A stretch of DNA of 64,000 bases from Chloroflexota bacterium (GTDB taxonomy: Bacteria; Chloroflexota; Ktedonobacteria; Ktedonobacterales; JADMIN01): assembly GCA_021323855.1 (NCBI GenBank), contig JAJPKE010000017.1, positions 310,001 through 374,000 of the forward strand, in the 5' to 3' direction. The notes beneath the pieces were generated by a model. That model was not told where the DNA came from. It made no database searches and saw only the letters and a program-made list of their open reading frames with translations. Within the stretch, counting starts at the first letter, position 1; every line of letters starts with the position of its first letter. Below are positions 41,427-50,464 of this stretch, piece by piece. A program made the position numbers and the translations under genes.

Positions 41427-42761
41427 CTACTTGGAGACGGAGCCAGCCACCACCTCGCGCCATCGCCAGCCAACGCCAGCAATCAGCAGGCAGAGGCAGG
41501 CGCAGATGAGCATGGCAATGGATGGTCCCGCGAGACTCGCCAGCCAGCCGACTAGCAGATACCCCACCGGGACAGTGCCATCGAAGAACAGCACCTGCAC
41601 ACTCATCACTCGCCCGCGCAGATGGTCTGGCGTCACCGTTTGCAGCATGGTAGTCGCCAGCGACGCAAACGTCGTCTCAGCAAAGCCAACACCCGCTATC
41701 AAGGCAATTGAAAGTGGATAGAGCGGCGAGAGCGCAAAGCCTACCTCCAACACACCGAAAAGCAGCACGCCAGCCAGCACACGGCGCATCGCTGGCTGCT
41801 GATTGCGCCACGCCAGCCAGAGCGCCGCCAGCAGCGATCCCGCGCCAATGGCGGCGGAGAGAAAGCCGAAGCCACTCGGCCCGGCATGCAGTACGGCGGT
41901 GGCGAAGAGTGGCAGAAAGATGTTGAAGTTGGAGCCGAAGAGCAACACCAGCGCTACGACAAGGATCACTGACAACACTGCTGGCGTCTTCCAGACATAG
42001 GCGATGCCCTCGCCCAGCCGTTGCCAGATGGTCTGCGGCCCGCTCACGCTTCCCTGTGGCGCTGGCTGCGCGTGTAGCAGGCGTGTATTGATGAGCGCCA
42101 GCGCGGCGATGACGGCGAGAAAGCTGAGCGCGTTGAGCAGGAACAGCGCCGCCTCGCCGCGAAGAGCGATGATGACCCCGCCAAGACCAGGGCCAACGAT
42201 GCGCGCCAGATTAGCGAGCGAAGCGTTCAGCGCGATGGCGTTGGGCAGGTCCTCACGCCCGACCAGTTCAACGGTGAACGCGCGGCCCGCAGGCCAGCCC
42301 AGGCAATTCGTCAGCCCCAGCAGCAACGCCAAGAGATAGATATGCCAGATCTGCACAGTGCTGGTGGCGACCAATCCCCAGAGCAGCAACGCCTGAAGCA
42401 TCGCCGCCGTTTGTGTGATGAGCAGCACGCGCCGCTTGGGCCAGCGGTCGGCAAAGACGCCGCCGAAGAGCGAAAAGAGCAGCACCGGCAACCATTGCAG
42501 CGCGCCCACCACGCCAAGCTGCACCGGGCTATGCGTCAAAGTCAGCACCAGCCACGCCTGCCCGATGGACTGCATCCAGGTGCCAACCAGCGAAACCATC
42601 TGGCCGAACCAGTAGAGGCGAAAATTGCGCTGGCGTAATGAGCGGAAGAGCCGCTGCCCCTTGTTTTCCACTGCCCTGGGCGTTTCACTCGCAGCCACGC
42701 CTTCGAGCGTGGGCTGCCCCTGCGCCTGTTGCTGAGCAGAGTATGCCACCTGCTTCTTCAT
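41427..42761 (-). CDS. MFS transporter (enterobactin-exporter EntS-like family)
   Basis: 444 aa from ATG 42761. Twelve membrane helices; the loop between helices 2 and 3 reads GGVFADRWPKRRVLL, the MFS signature. The N-terminal RSLRQRNFRLYWFGQMVSLVGTWMQ layout and the late DHLRGRVMSVQ are typical of the MFS_3/EntS group, exporters of siderophores, macrolides or other small molecules. The substrate is unknown. An inverted repeat CAGATG-N12-CATCTG in the upstream region (about 42785-42808) may be an operator. Confidence 0.9.
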   Translation of the reverse strand: MKKQVAYSAQQQAQGQPTLEGVAASETPRAVENKGQRLFRSLRQRNFRLYWFGQMVSLVGTWMQSIGQAWLVLTLTHSPVQLGVVGALQWLPVLLFSLFGGVFADRWPKRRVLLITQTAAMLQALLLWGLVATSTVQIWHIYLLALLLGLTNCLGWPAGRAFTVELVGREDLPNAIALNASLANLARIVGPGLGGVIIALRGEAALFLLNALSFLAVIAALALINTRLLHAQPAPQGSVSGPQTIWQRLGEGIAYVWKTPAVLSVILVVALVLLFGSNFNIFLPLFATAVLHAGPSGFGFLSAAIGAGSLLAALWLAWRNQQPAMRRVLAGVLLFGVLEVGFALSPLYPLSIALIAGVGFAETTFASLATTMLQTVTPDHLRGRVMSVQVLFFDGTVPVGYLLVGWLASLAGPSIAMLICACLCLLIAGVGWRWREVVAGSVSK

Positions 42762-43078
42762 GTAGTGATCCGTTCTCTTGCTATCAGATGGTCTCGCGGC
42801 AACATCTGGACAAAATCTGATGCTCTTTCCCTCTTGGGGGAACCGCATAATGGGTAGAGTAGACAGTAGATGGCTGTATGCGCTGAACACCACGCCAATT
42901 TTCGTGGACACGCAGCAATGCGGGATAGCGCGTCGCTACCCCGTATCCGCCTCGCGTCTATTCAGTAGTGTTGCTGTATGTTGCTACCTGCTACTGCGCG
43001 TGAGGCGTTCGGTTAGCGTAGCACAATCCGCCCAACGCAGTCAATGCAATGAATGGAGAGACATCGAGGAGGCGAGAG
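42762..43078. other. Divergent intergenic region
   Basis: 317 bases between the MFS gene and the next plus-strand gene. It contains CAGATG-N12-CATCTG near the MFS start. No gene or clear promoter consensus is seen. Confidence 0.4.
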
Positions 43079-43888
43079 ATGCTGCAAGAGCAATTGCAAG
43101 ACGAACCAATCTACCCCACCCGCTATCTCGAACTGCAACTGATCTTCGCGCGCAAAGTGGCGGCCTCGCTGGATATACCACTGGCCATGGCGCTGCTGGA
43201 ATATACCGCGCTCTATAAAATACTGGGTATTCCGGGCGATTTCGACGCGCAGCAGACAGCATGGCAGGCGGCGCTACTGGTGTGCACGCACGACGATGCA
43301 GCCACGCGTCTGCATGTGCTCTATCGCAGCCGCCTCGATGTTATCCCGAAGTTCACCGACGGTCCACACTGGGGCTGCTTCGCCTATGAGTTCCGCGCTC
43401 ACTATGGTTTGCACACCCAGGTCATCCATATCCACTTTTCCAACCAGGACCGCTCTGGCGCTGGCGCACTGAGCCACGAACGCATGCAGATACGGCTGGC
43501 GGAACTACGGGAGATGTTCACGCAGGTCGCCCGCGCCGAACCGCAGGCAACCACGGTCTGCGGCGGCTCCTGGCTCTACAACTGGCCAGCATACCGGCGG
43601 CTCTTTCCTCCGGCCTACGGCGCATCCGTCGTTCCTGATGAGCCGCATTATCAGTTTCGCGCGCTCTGGGGACAATTCCTGCGCCACGACTGGACGGTGA
43701 ACGAGACAACGGCGGCGCACTTCCTCGCACGAGTGGCGACGCTTACCGAGCATGCGTCGGACGCCGAGATAGCCGCCTGTTTCCCCTATCAAGTGCTGCT
43801 GACGGCCTGCCCCATCGAAGAGTTCTACGCCTTTTATTCCATTGCTGATATCGCTGGTGAATCCAATCCTAGTTTGTCAGCGCCATGA
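43079..43888 (+). CDS. Soluble protein of unknown function
   Basis: 269 aa from ATG 43079 (GAGGAGG 8 bases upstream). ATG 43049 would add ten residues without a ribosome binding site. No signal peptide or membrane helix. It is rich in aromatic residues and histidine, with a conserved-looking core YEFRAHYGLHTQVIHIHFSN and CGGSWLYNWPAYRRLFPP. The compact predicted alpha/beta character suggests an enzyme, but no family is recognised. The end overlaps the convergent small gene by 20 bases. Confidence 0.7.
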   Translation: MLQEQLQDEPIYPTRYLELQLIFARKVAASLDIPLAMALLEYTALYKILGIPGDFDAQQTAWQAALLVCTHDDAATRLHVLYRSRLDVIPKFTDGPHWGCFAYEFRAHYGLHTQVIHIHFSNQDRSGAGALSHERMQIRLAELREMFTQVARAEPQATTVCGGSWLYNWPAYRRLFPPAYGASVVPDEPHYQFRALWGQFLRHDWTVNETTAAHFLARVATLTEHASDAEIAACFPYQVLLTACPIEEFYAFYSIADIAGESNPSLSAP

Positions 43889-44066
43889 TGAGCAACAGCG
43901 CGCCGGCCAGCGCGGCGAGTGTACACCAGACGAGCAAACGGCCATCAATGCGCCGCCCAAGCCCAACCGTGGCGGCGCTGGCGCGCCCGCGAATAGCGAT
44001 ATAGATATTGAAGACCGTACACAGAACGACACAGGTATAAACAATACCACCCGCGATTTGTAGCAC
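43869..44066 (-). CDS. Small two-helix membrane protein
   Basis: 65 aa, GTG start at 44066. Two membrane helices (about 3-24 and 44-62) flank a basic loop (RGRASAATVGLGRRIDGR). The upstream GAG is a weak ribosome binding site, so expression is uncertain. No family is recognised. Confidence 0.5.
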   Translation of the reverse strand: MLQIAGGIVYTCVVLCTVFNIYIAIRGRASAATVGLGRRIDGRLLVWCTLAALAGALLLIMALTN

Positions 44067-44125
44067 AGTGTTATCTCACGTTCCCCGGTGGAACACCGGT
44101 CCCCTCTCAAAATACCGCCGCCAAG

Positions 44126-44154
44126 TATACCATGCGGTCGCAAAGCGTGGTATA
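44126..44154. promoter_or_regulatory. Inverted repeat between two small genes
   Basis: Arms TATACCATGC and GCGTGGTATA (one mismatch) with a 9-base loop. It lies 3' of the zinc-ribbon gene and 5' of the small membrane protein gene, both on the minus strand. It may be an operator or weak terminator. Confidence 0.45.
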
Positions 44155-44197
44155 GGTAAAATTGCGTAGAGATGGCATGGATATCTGCCTGTTGCGC

Positions 44198-44458
44198 TTA
44201 GGAAGAGGAACCTGGCTCATGCCCTTCCAGGGGAACGGTCGGCAAGTCAGGTTGCTGCTGCAACGGAGCGCCACAATGCGCGCAGAATGCCTCGCCCTCG
44301 ACATTCTGGCGCGGCGAGCCACAGCGCGGGCAACCATCGAGCAGGGCGCCGCAAAAAATACAATGCTGCCAGTGGCGCTCCACCGCACGGCCACAGGCAG
44401 GGCATGCCGGAACCGAGACCGAACCAAGACCATTGGCAGGCGAATACATATTGGGCAT
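44198..44458 (-). CDS. Double zinc-ribbon protein
   Basis: 86 aa, GAGGAG 8 bases before the ATG. Two zinc ribbons are visible: CPACGRAVERHWQHCIFCG and CPRCGSPRQNVEGEAFCAHCG in pieces, giving four CxxC knuckles. Short tails flank the domain. Such DZANK-type ribbons mediate protein or nucleic-acid contacts. The role is unknown. Confidence 0.78.
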   Translation of the reverse strand: MPNMYSPANGLGSVSVPACPACGRAVERHWQHCIFCGALLDGCPRCGSPRQNVEGEAFCAHCGAPLQQQPDLPTVPLEGHEPGSSS

Positions 44459-45090
44459 TGTGGGCGCTCCTCTTGTGCATTGCGCAGCCGACTGCTATAC
44501 TTCATTATGCCATGCGTAGCCAGCCCCCACTATCCACCTGTGACGCACCCGCTAGCGATTTTGCCAACACGTCTGACGGCGCTTGATATCGCCAGCGATA
44601 GGCCATTTAGCCCAACAATATGACCCAAAAGTCATCTTTGGGAACACAAGCGATACAAAACTCCTTCTTTCAAGGTGTGACGTAGTGCATAGTCAGGCTG
44701 TGAATCAATACGCTACACTCAAAACGAGACAGCGCGTGTTGGGGATAGCTGAGTTTTGGGATAGCTGGCGAGCAGTACCCTGTGAGCATCGCAATACACC
44801 CGCTCAGCGCGCAGGTCTCATAACCAACATGACGAAACGGCTACGAAACGGCTACGATTGAACCTTCCAGCGCCTACGACCCACAATATAAAGGGGCGTT
44901 GCCGTTTCCGTCGTCCTGTAGTCGTCTTGTTGTCATCCTATAGTCGTCTTGTAGCCGGTTTGCGGCGCCGGACTACCAATCACGCATCGTACTTATCTTG
45001 TTCATCTCGATCATCTAGCATCAATGCTCTACGATCCTTGTGTCGTTCGCTCGCTCTGCGATCAGCATACACTGGCAAGAGGGGTGGTCT
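44459..45090. other. Long intergenic region before ECF module 3
   Basis: 632 bases without a supported gene. It holds a tandem duplication ACGAAACGGCT (44832-44853) and a direct repeat TAGTCGTCTTGT (44919-44930 and 44941-44952). The CGTC-rich stretch 44909-44952 resembles a cluster of ECF -10 elements, but no GGAAC -35 box at the right distance was found. Confidence 0.5.
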
Positions 45091-45858
45091 GTGGCAACTG
45101 GACAGACGGATGCAATCTTTGGCGATGGGGCGACGGCGCAGCCACGCGCCCAGCGCACGCCAATGTCTTTGCCCACTGCGGTTGCCGCACGGCTGCACAA
45201 GCCGCACAACGCGCCCTCCGAGAACACCAACAGCGCCGATAGCGGCATCTTCACCAAACCGGCGCTTGCCGCCATGCCAGTGCAGCCACAAGCGATAGCA
45301 GACTCGAATGAAACGCGCAGCACCCTTGATCCCCGCCAGCCGGAGTTCGATGCCTTCTTTCAGCGTTATGAGCAACCGCTCTACGGCTATCTGCGGCGCA
45401 TGCTGCCCTCCGAAGAAGTGGCGATGGAACTCTCGCAAGAAGCCTTCTTCCGCGCCTGGCAACACTTCGCAGAACTGCAGACCTATGATCGCCCGGAAGC
45501 CTGGCTCTACCGCGTGGCGACCAATCTGGCTATCAGTCACCTGCGCCGCAAAAAATCGCTCTCATTCGCCCAGATTTTCAAGCGCACCGGCAGTGAGGGT
45601 GAGCAAGGCGAAAGCGCCATCGAATACGAATTTCTGGCGGACCCGCTGGATATGGAGCAGCAGACCGCCGACCGCGACCTCATCGAACGCACGTTGCAGC
45701 GCCTGCCGGAACGCCAGCGCGCTGCGTTGCTGCTCCGCGCCGTTTATGGGCTAAGCTGCGAAGAAATCGGCGCGGCGCTGGGCATCTCCGTTCCCAACGT
45801 GCGCCAAACGCTCAGCCGGGGCCGCGAACGCTTCCGCAAGCTCTACACGACCAAGTGA
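45091..45858 (+). CDS. ECF-type RNA polymerase sigma factor (module 3)
   Basis: 255 aa from GTG 45091 (GAGGGG about 7 bases upstream). A 75-residue N-terminal extension precedes region 2 (FDAFFQRYEQPLYGYLRRML, ELSQEAFFRAWQHF, WLYRVATNLAISHLRRKK). Region 4 is LPERQRAALLLRAVYGLSCEEIGAALGISVPNVRQTLSRGRERF in layout. It differs from the factors of modules 1 and 2 and is closer to the SigW/SigE groups. The downstream gene encodes a zinc-finger anti-sigma factor, its likely regulator. A 233-base gap separates the two, so each may have its own promoter. Confidence 0.93.
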   Translation: MATGQTDAIFGDGATAQPRAQRTPMSLPTAVAARLHKPHNAPSENTNSADSGIFTKPALAAMPVQPQAIADSNETRSTLDPRQPEFDAFFQRYEQPLYGYLRRMLPSEEVAMELSQEAFFRAWQHFAELQTYDRPEAWLYRVATNLAISHLRRKKSLSFAQIFKRTGSEGEQGESAIEYEFLADPLDMEQQTADRDLIERTLQRLPERQRAALLLRAVYGLSCEEIGAALGISVPNVRQTLSRGRERFRKLYTTK

Positions 45859-46091
45859 TGAAGTAGACGAACGCCTATCGCTTAGTGAAAAATGCGTACT
45901 ATTCCCCTGAAATAGCCCCTCCACTGGCCAATCATCTCCCCTCGTTCGTTCACAGAGATGTCACATGTATACCGAAGTTGACGTGTATAGGGACATGATA
46001 GCCCGAATTGGTCATATATTCGTTTGGGCAACAGATAAGATAAGCGACACCAGGCAAAGAACAAGCTATCCACAGGGGAATACTAGAGACA

Positions 46092-47831
46092 ATGCAGCGT
46101 AGCCACGATGGCTTCCGTGGCGAAACGGGGGACGTTACGAACTATACCGGAGAAGACAGCGACGCAATGGCGCGTGACACGCTGGCTCCTGGAGCGGATT
46201 GCTCGCGATTCGCGCCACTCCTGGAAGCGTTCCATGATGGGACGCTCGATAGAGTCTCGGCGCGCGCCGTCTCTGCACACCTTGCGGATTGCGCCTGGTG
46301 CGAGGCGCAGCTACAGGAGATCGCGGGTGTTGATGCCTTGCTCGCCGCAGCGCCGCAGCCCACGCTGCCACACCTGCCACAGCAGGGCGATCTCTTGCGC
46401 GCACGTTTGAGCGCGCGCATCGCGCTCCAGCGCAGCGAACTCGCACACGCACAACAGCGCCCATCCCGCGCGACCTGGCTCCGGCGCATGCGCGAACGGC
46501 TCACACCGGCGGCGTTCGGTCCAGCGTTTAGCGCATCCACAGCGCGCCGGGCGGAGAGCCTGCGCAGCTATACCCATAGCGCAAACAGCGCGCCGACCTG
46601 GCCCGGCCCCTATGCGGGTTACCGGCGCAGCGGACGGCTCTCGCCGATTGGCGTAATCGCCGCCGTGCTGGTCGTGTTTTTGATCAGCGCCGTGCTGATT
46701 AGCCTTGCGCCCAAAGGGTTGCTGCATTTCGGCGCGGTCTCTGGCGTCAGCAACCGTACCGCCGCGCCGCCGCAGACGCCAAACGGCGGCTGCGCGCCGC
46801 AGGCCGTCCGCGCCACACTCCCCGCCAACGCCTGGCTCAGCGATATCGCAATGGTCTCAGCCAAAGAAGGCTGGGCCGTCGGCGCTATCCACGATCAAGA
46901 GGGCAACGTCGCCAGCAGCCTGTTGCTCCACTTCAGCCAGTGCCACTGGACGCCAATTGGCGCGACACTCGCCGGCATCTCACTCAATAGCATCTCGATG
47001 ATCTCAGCAGAGGACGGCTGGATCGCTGGCAGCGCCACCAGCGGCGGCAGAAAGGCGCTGCTGCACTACCTGAACGGGCGCTGGCAAGATGTGTCGCAGT
47101 CGGTGCAGGCGTTGCTCCCTGGCGGCGTCTTAAACATCATCCGTATGCGCGCTGGTGGCGACGGCTGGCTGATCGCCGCGCAGAACGCGCAGCCGGGACC
47201 GGGCTACGCGCTGTATCAGGCGCACAATGCCGTCTGGTCTCAGGTCCTTGCTCCGCTCAGCTGGATCACCGATATCGAGCCGGTGGCGACAGATGAGGCG
47301 TGGGCCGCCGGTCAGGTGGTCAACGCTGGTCCACAGCAGGTGTTGGCGCACTACCTGCATGGCGTCTGGACGACGGTGCCGGTGCCGGACAACGGCGTTA
47401 TCAGCAGCCTGCGCATGCTCTCACCAACCGATGGCTTTGCGATGGGACAAATCCCCGGCGCCAGCGGCACCATCGCCGACGGGACGGCGCTGCTGCTGCA
47501 TTACGACGGTACGCAGTGGACCCGTATGGACGTGGGCGCATCCGCCGCCGCGCAGCAGGTGGTGATGTTCGGTGATAGCGAGGGGTGGGCGTTCGGCGTT
47601 CGCAAGACGGGCACCTCCTCCGACCAATCCAGCGCAGTGGTAGCGTTCGCGCAATATGAGCAGGCGGGCAAATGGCAAACCGTCCCCTGGCCCTTCGCCA
47701 GCTTTAGCGATATCCTGCTGGTGCGCGTGGCGAATGGCGAATATTGGGGCTTCGGCTATGACACCACACAGGTTGCCAGCCACCCGGTGTTGCTCTACTT
47801 CGCCGAAGGCGCCTGGACCGCTTACGGATAA
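46092..47831 (+). CDS. Zinc-finger anti-sigma factor with extracellular propeller-like domain
   Basis: 579 aa. The N-terminal anti-sigma domain has the HxxxCxxC motif (H63, C67, C70; HLADCAWCEAQLQE). One membrane helix at about 187-207 follows an Ala/Arg-rich juxtamembrane part. The exterior about 360 residues contain at least six repeats of the form DGWAVG ... LLHY ... GxW (for example SAEDGWIAGS, TDEAWAAGQV, GDSEGWAFGV), suggesting a six- or seven-bladed propeller. The arrangement implies that an exterior signal releases the module-3 sigma factor. ATG 46167 is an alternative start. Confidence 0.87.
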   Translation: MQRSHDGFRGETGDVTNYTGEDSDAMARDTLAPGADCSRFAPLLEAFHDGTLDRVSARAVSAHLADCAWCEAQLQEIAGVDALLAAAPQPTLPHLPQQGDLLRARLSARIALQRSELAHAQQRPSRATWLRRMRERLTPAAFGPAFSASTARRAESLRSYTHSANSAPTWPGPYAGYRRSGRLSPIGVIAAVLVVFLISAVLISLAPKGLLHFGAVSGVSNRTAAPPQTPNGGCAPQAVRATLPANAWLSDIAMVSAKEGWAVGAIHDQEGNVASSLLLHFSQCHWTPIGATLAGISLNSISMISAEDGWIAGSATSGGRKALLHYLNGRWQDVSQSVQALLPGGVLNIIRMRAGGDGWLIAAQNAQPGPGYALYQAHNAVWSQVLAPLSWITDIEPVATDEAWAAGQVVNAGPQQVLAHYLHGVWTTVPVPDNGVISSLRMLSPTDGFAMGQIPGASGTIADGTALLLHYDGTQWTRMDVGASAAAQQVVMFGDSEGWAFGVRKTGTSSDQSSAVVAFAQYEQAGKWQTVPWPFASFSDILLVRVANGEYWGFGYDTTQVASHPVLLYFAEGAWTAYG

Positions 47832-47945
47832 CCCATCCGCCGCTTGACCGCATGGCGTATTATCGAGCAAGGAGCGCTTTCCCCTACCATCTGTCTGCTG
47901 TGTCAGAGGACATTGGAATAGTTGAAGCGCCCGCTAGGAGGCTGG

Positions 47946-48842
47946 ATGAAAGGCTTGCTCCCGGCACTCAAACGATTCCAACTGTCCTTTCTCAAAGTGA
48001 CCGCGATAGCGTCACCGTTGCTGCTCGTAGCTATCGTGCCGGCGATTCTCATTTCGGCGTTGCTTGGCTGGTTCAAACCCGGCAACTGGGCGCCGGTCAT
48101 CATTGCGCTCAGTTTGCTCGGTCTTGCGCTGTTGCTGCCGTTGCTGCTGCTGACGCTCATCCTCGTGATTGCTCTGCTCGAAGGAAATCGCCAGAGAAAT
48201 AGCGCCGTAGCGATTGGCGCAGCCTGTGGCTTCATCACCAACTTTTTCGCCGCCTACGCCCATTCTATTGCCATCTGGCCCATAGCCTCACTCGCACTCC
48301 TGGCGCTGGCAAGCTGGACGCTCACCACCAATGGCGGCCCGGTGACGCGAATTCGCAAGCAGACCGCCAAAATCCGCGATAGCACGCCAGGAACGCAGGG
48401 TGAGCAGCCACGCACCCGGCGAAAAACAGCGTTCGATAACATAGATGCCCAATGGGGCATTGTGTTCGTCTTTGGCGCGTTGCTTGGCGCGGGCCTTTTC
48501 GCCCGGTTACACCCCGATTCTAACACCGTCTCCTGGCAGAGCGCGCTCATTGGCGGCGTTGCGCTGCTGCTCTTCAGCCTTGCCACGCGCGGGCTGGTGT
48601 ATCTGCAAGATAGCCTTGCGCATTGGCCGTTGCTGCCGTCTGATGTCGTCTGGGGGTTCGGCATCGCCTATGGATTCGGCTCAATGGTCGGTGGTGGCGT
48701 CGAATCCATGATAGACGCCCAATCGCAATACACCTGGTTGATTGCGGTTGGCGGCGGCTTCGCGTTCCTCTTCTTCTATCTCGTCACCCAGGGCTTTCTG
48801 CTCCTCATGGTGCGAGGCATCCGCGAACAGGCGAATAATTGA
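47946..48842 (+). CDS. Polytopic membrane protein, unknown
   Basis: 298 aa from ATG 47946 (AGGAGG 5 bases upstream); the frame extends to a TTG at 47922. About eight hydrophobic helices are interrupted by a hydrophilic cytoplasmic loop (RIRKQTAKIRDSTPGTQGEQ). Gly-rich motifs such as GIAYGFGSMVGGGVES occur near the end. It precedes a lipoprotein gene by 27 bases and may form an operon with it. No family is recognised. Confidence 0.75.
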   Translation: MKGLLPALKRFQLSFLKVTAIASPLLLVAIVPAILISALLGWFKPGNWAPVIIALSLLGLALLLPLLLLTLILVIALLEGNRQRNSAVAIGAACGFITNFFAAYAHSIAIWPIASLALLALASWTLTTNGGPVTRIRKQTAKIRDSTPGTQGEQPRTRRKTAFDNIDAQWGIVFVFGALLGAGLFARLHPDSNTVSWQSALIGGVALLLFSLATRGLVYLQDSLAHWPLLPSDVVWGFGIAYGFGSMVGGGVESMIDAQSQYTWLIAVGGGFAFLFFYLVTQGFLLLMVRGIREQANN

Positions 48843-48869
48843 ATGCCCGGCTTGAAGGAGCACGTGCAA

Positions 48870-50297
48870 ATGGAAGAGCAACCGCAACAGCAACGAGCGA
48901 AAGCGGCCAGTTTGCCGCCCGCTATGCTGGTTCTGTTGCCCATGATGCTTGTACTACTCGTGAGCCTCGGCGGCTGCGACATCCTACCAAGTGGGACAGT
49001 GCCTCCTGCTGTGCCACCTAAGCCGCTCGCTATCCGTTTCACGGTGACCGACCTGGCAACTTTTAAGACATCGCCCATTGCTGAGAGCAACCGCCCGTCA
49101 AGCACGCTAACCGCGTTCGGGCTGCCGGACAAAACACTAAAACATAGCTCACGCCTGCCGACTGGAGTAATCGTGCGAGGCATTAACCGCTATGGGCAGA
49201 TCATTGGTGAATACACGTATGGAAGCAAAGAGGCGTTTCTTTGGGCGCCTTTTGAAGCCAATGGTGCCCAGGGACAAATGATCCCCCTCAATCAATTATT
49301 CGCCGTTCCATCTTCCATAACCATCGAGCCGCAAGCAATCAATAATGACGGCCAAATCGCCGGAATAAGCACTGGCGGCATGTTCCTGTGGACACCAACA
49401 CAACCTAACGCTCTTCATGGTGCTATCACCTTTCTGCCGTGGAATGGCGAGGGCTTTATCAGTGGCCTAAATGATTGGGGTCAGGTGGTGATAGATGCCA
49501 GCAGCACCAACAGGGGCGCACTCTGGACTCCTACACATCCCAACGGCACAGCGGGAAACATCACCCTCATCGCGCCAGTGTCCAGCGATACGAGTATGGA
49601 CCTTGGCGGCATCAACTCCTATGGGCAGGTCATTGGGCAGTCCTATCAGGGTAGCCAGTATTCCCATGCCTTTCTCTGGACGCCCAATACCCCGCATGGC
49701 GCTAACGGCACCACAACAGTGCTGCACGGTGACGGAGGTACTGTGGCAGCCATCAACGATTATGGGCAGGTCAACGGCTCGACCATCAACAGCGCGACAT
49801 TCCTCTGGACACCCAATCATCCTAACGGCACACAAGGAAAGTTAACCTCTATCTCGTCGTTGCAAGGCGGCGAACTGGACTTTTATGACATTACACCAGC
49901 AGGCGCATTGGTCGGCACGAGCTTCGACGACAACAATCATGCGGTTGTCTGGCTTCCTGAAGCGCCCAATAGCCCGCATGGGAAATTGCTGGCGCTTGGC
50001 TCAATTGGCGACGACACCGATAGCAATGCCGTTGCCATCAATGCCTCCGGCGAGGTCATCGGCTTTTCCTGCTCACTCAATCACTCGGTTTCAGAGGCAT
50101 CCTGCACCAACCAGCCGCATCTCTTTGTGTGGGACGATGCGCATGGCATGCACGATCTCAGCACGCTCCTTGCCACCACCTCCAGCTTCATCTTTGATGA
50201 AACTGCCGTCCTCAACGACGCAGGCCAGATTATCGTACTGGCGCATGACAAGCAGCAGGTCGGCCATCTCTTGCTGCTCACCCCAGAACCCGCCTAA
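48870..50297 (+). CDS. Lipoprotein with HAF-type repeats
   Basis: 475 aa from ATG 48870 (AAGGAG 10 bases upstream; ATG 48843 is an alternative). A lipobox LVSLGGC ends the signal. The mature protein consists of seven or eight repeats of the form INxxGQVxG ... AFLWTP (INRYGQIIGE, INNDGQIAGI, INSYGQVIGQ, INDYGQVNGS, INASGEVIGF), known as HAF or extracellular repeat family, likely a propeller. Neighbouring repeats have nearly identical DNA, suggesting recent internal duplication. The function is unknown. The outer-surface location is inferred from the lipobox. Confidence 0.82.
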   Translation: MEEQPQQQRAKAASLPPAMLVLLPMMLVLLVSLGGCDILPSGTVPPAVPPKPLAIRFTVTDLATFKTSPIAESNRPSSTLTAFGLPDKTLKHSSRLPTGVIVRGINRYGQIIGEYTYGSKEAFLWAPFEANGAQGQMIPLNQLFAVPSSITIEPQAINNDGQIAGISTGGMFLWTPTQPNALHGAITFLPWNGEGFISGLNDWGQVVIDASSTNRGALWTPTHPNGTAGNITLIAPVSSDTSMDLGGINSYGQVIGQSYQGSQYSHAFLWTPNTPHGANGTTTVLHGDGGTVAAINDYGQVNGSTINSATFLWTPNHPNGTQGKLTSISSLQGGELDFYDITPAGALVGTSFDDNNHAVVWLPEAPNSPHGKLLALGSIGDDTDSNAVAINASGEVIGFSCSLNHSVSEASCTNQPHLFVWDDAHGMHDLSTLLATTSSFIFDETAVLNDAGQIIVLAHDKQQVGHLLLLTPEPA

Positions 50298-50300
50298 ATC

Positions 50301-50464
50301 ACTCTCCCCTCATCCACTAGGAGAAGCGTCTGGAATGCGGCACTCTGCCTCTAGCACCCCTCTCCCGCGCACGGGGATGAGCCTCCGCCATGCGAAGCAT
50401 AGAAGCACTGCCTAGCAGTGCGGAGGAGGCGATGAGCGAAGCGGAGGGGCTGGGGGTGGGGGCT
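50301..50464. repeat. Composite palindromic repeat region
   Basis: The stretch holds CTCCCCTCATCC...AGGAGAAG, then CACCCCTCTCCCGCG and GGAGGGGCTGGGGGTGGGGG as outer parts of the GC-rich repeat. Between them is a further palindrome GCACTGC-CTA-GCAGTGC (50406-50422) flanked by GCCTCCGC/GCGGAGGAGGC. It looks like one repeat nested in another. It fills the gap between convergent genes. Confidence 0.65.
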
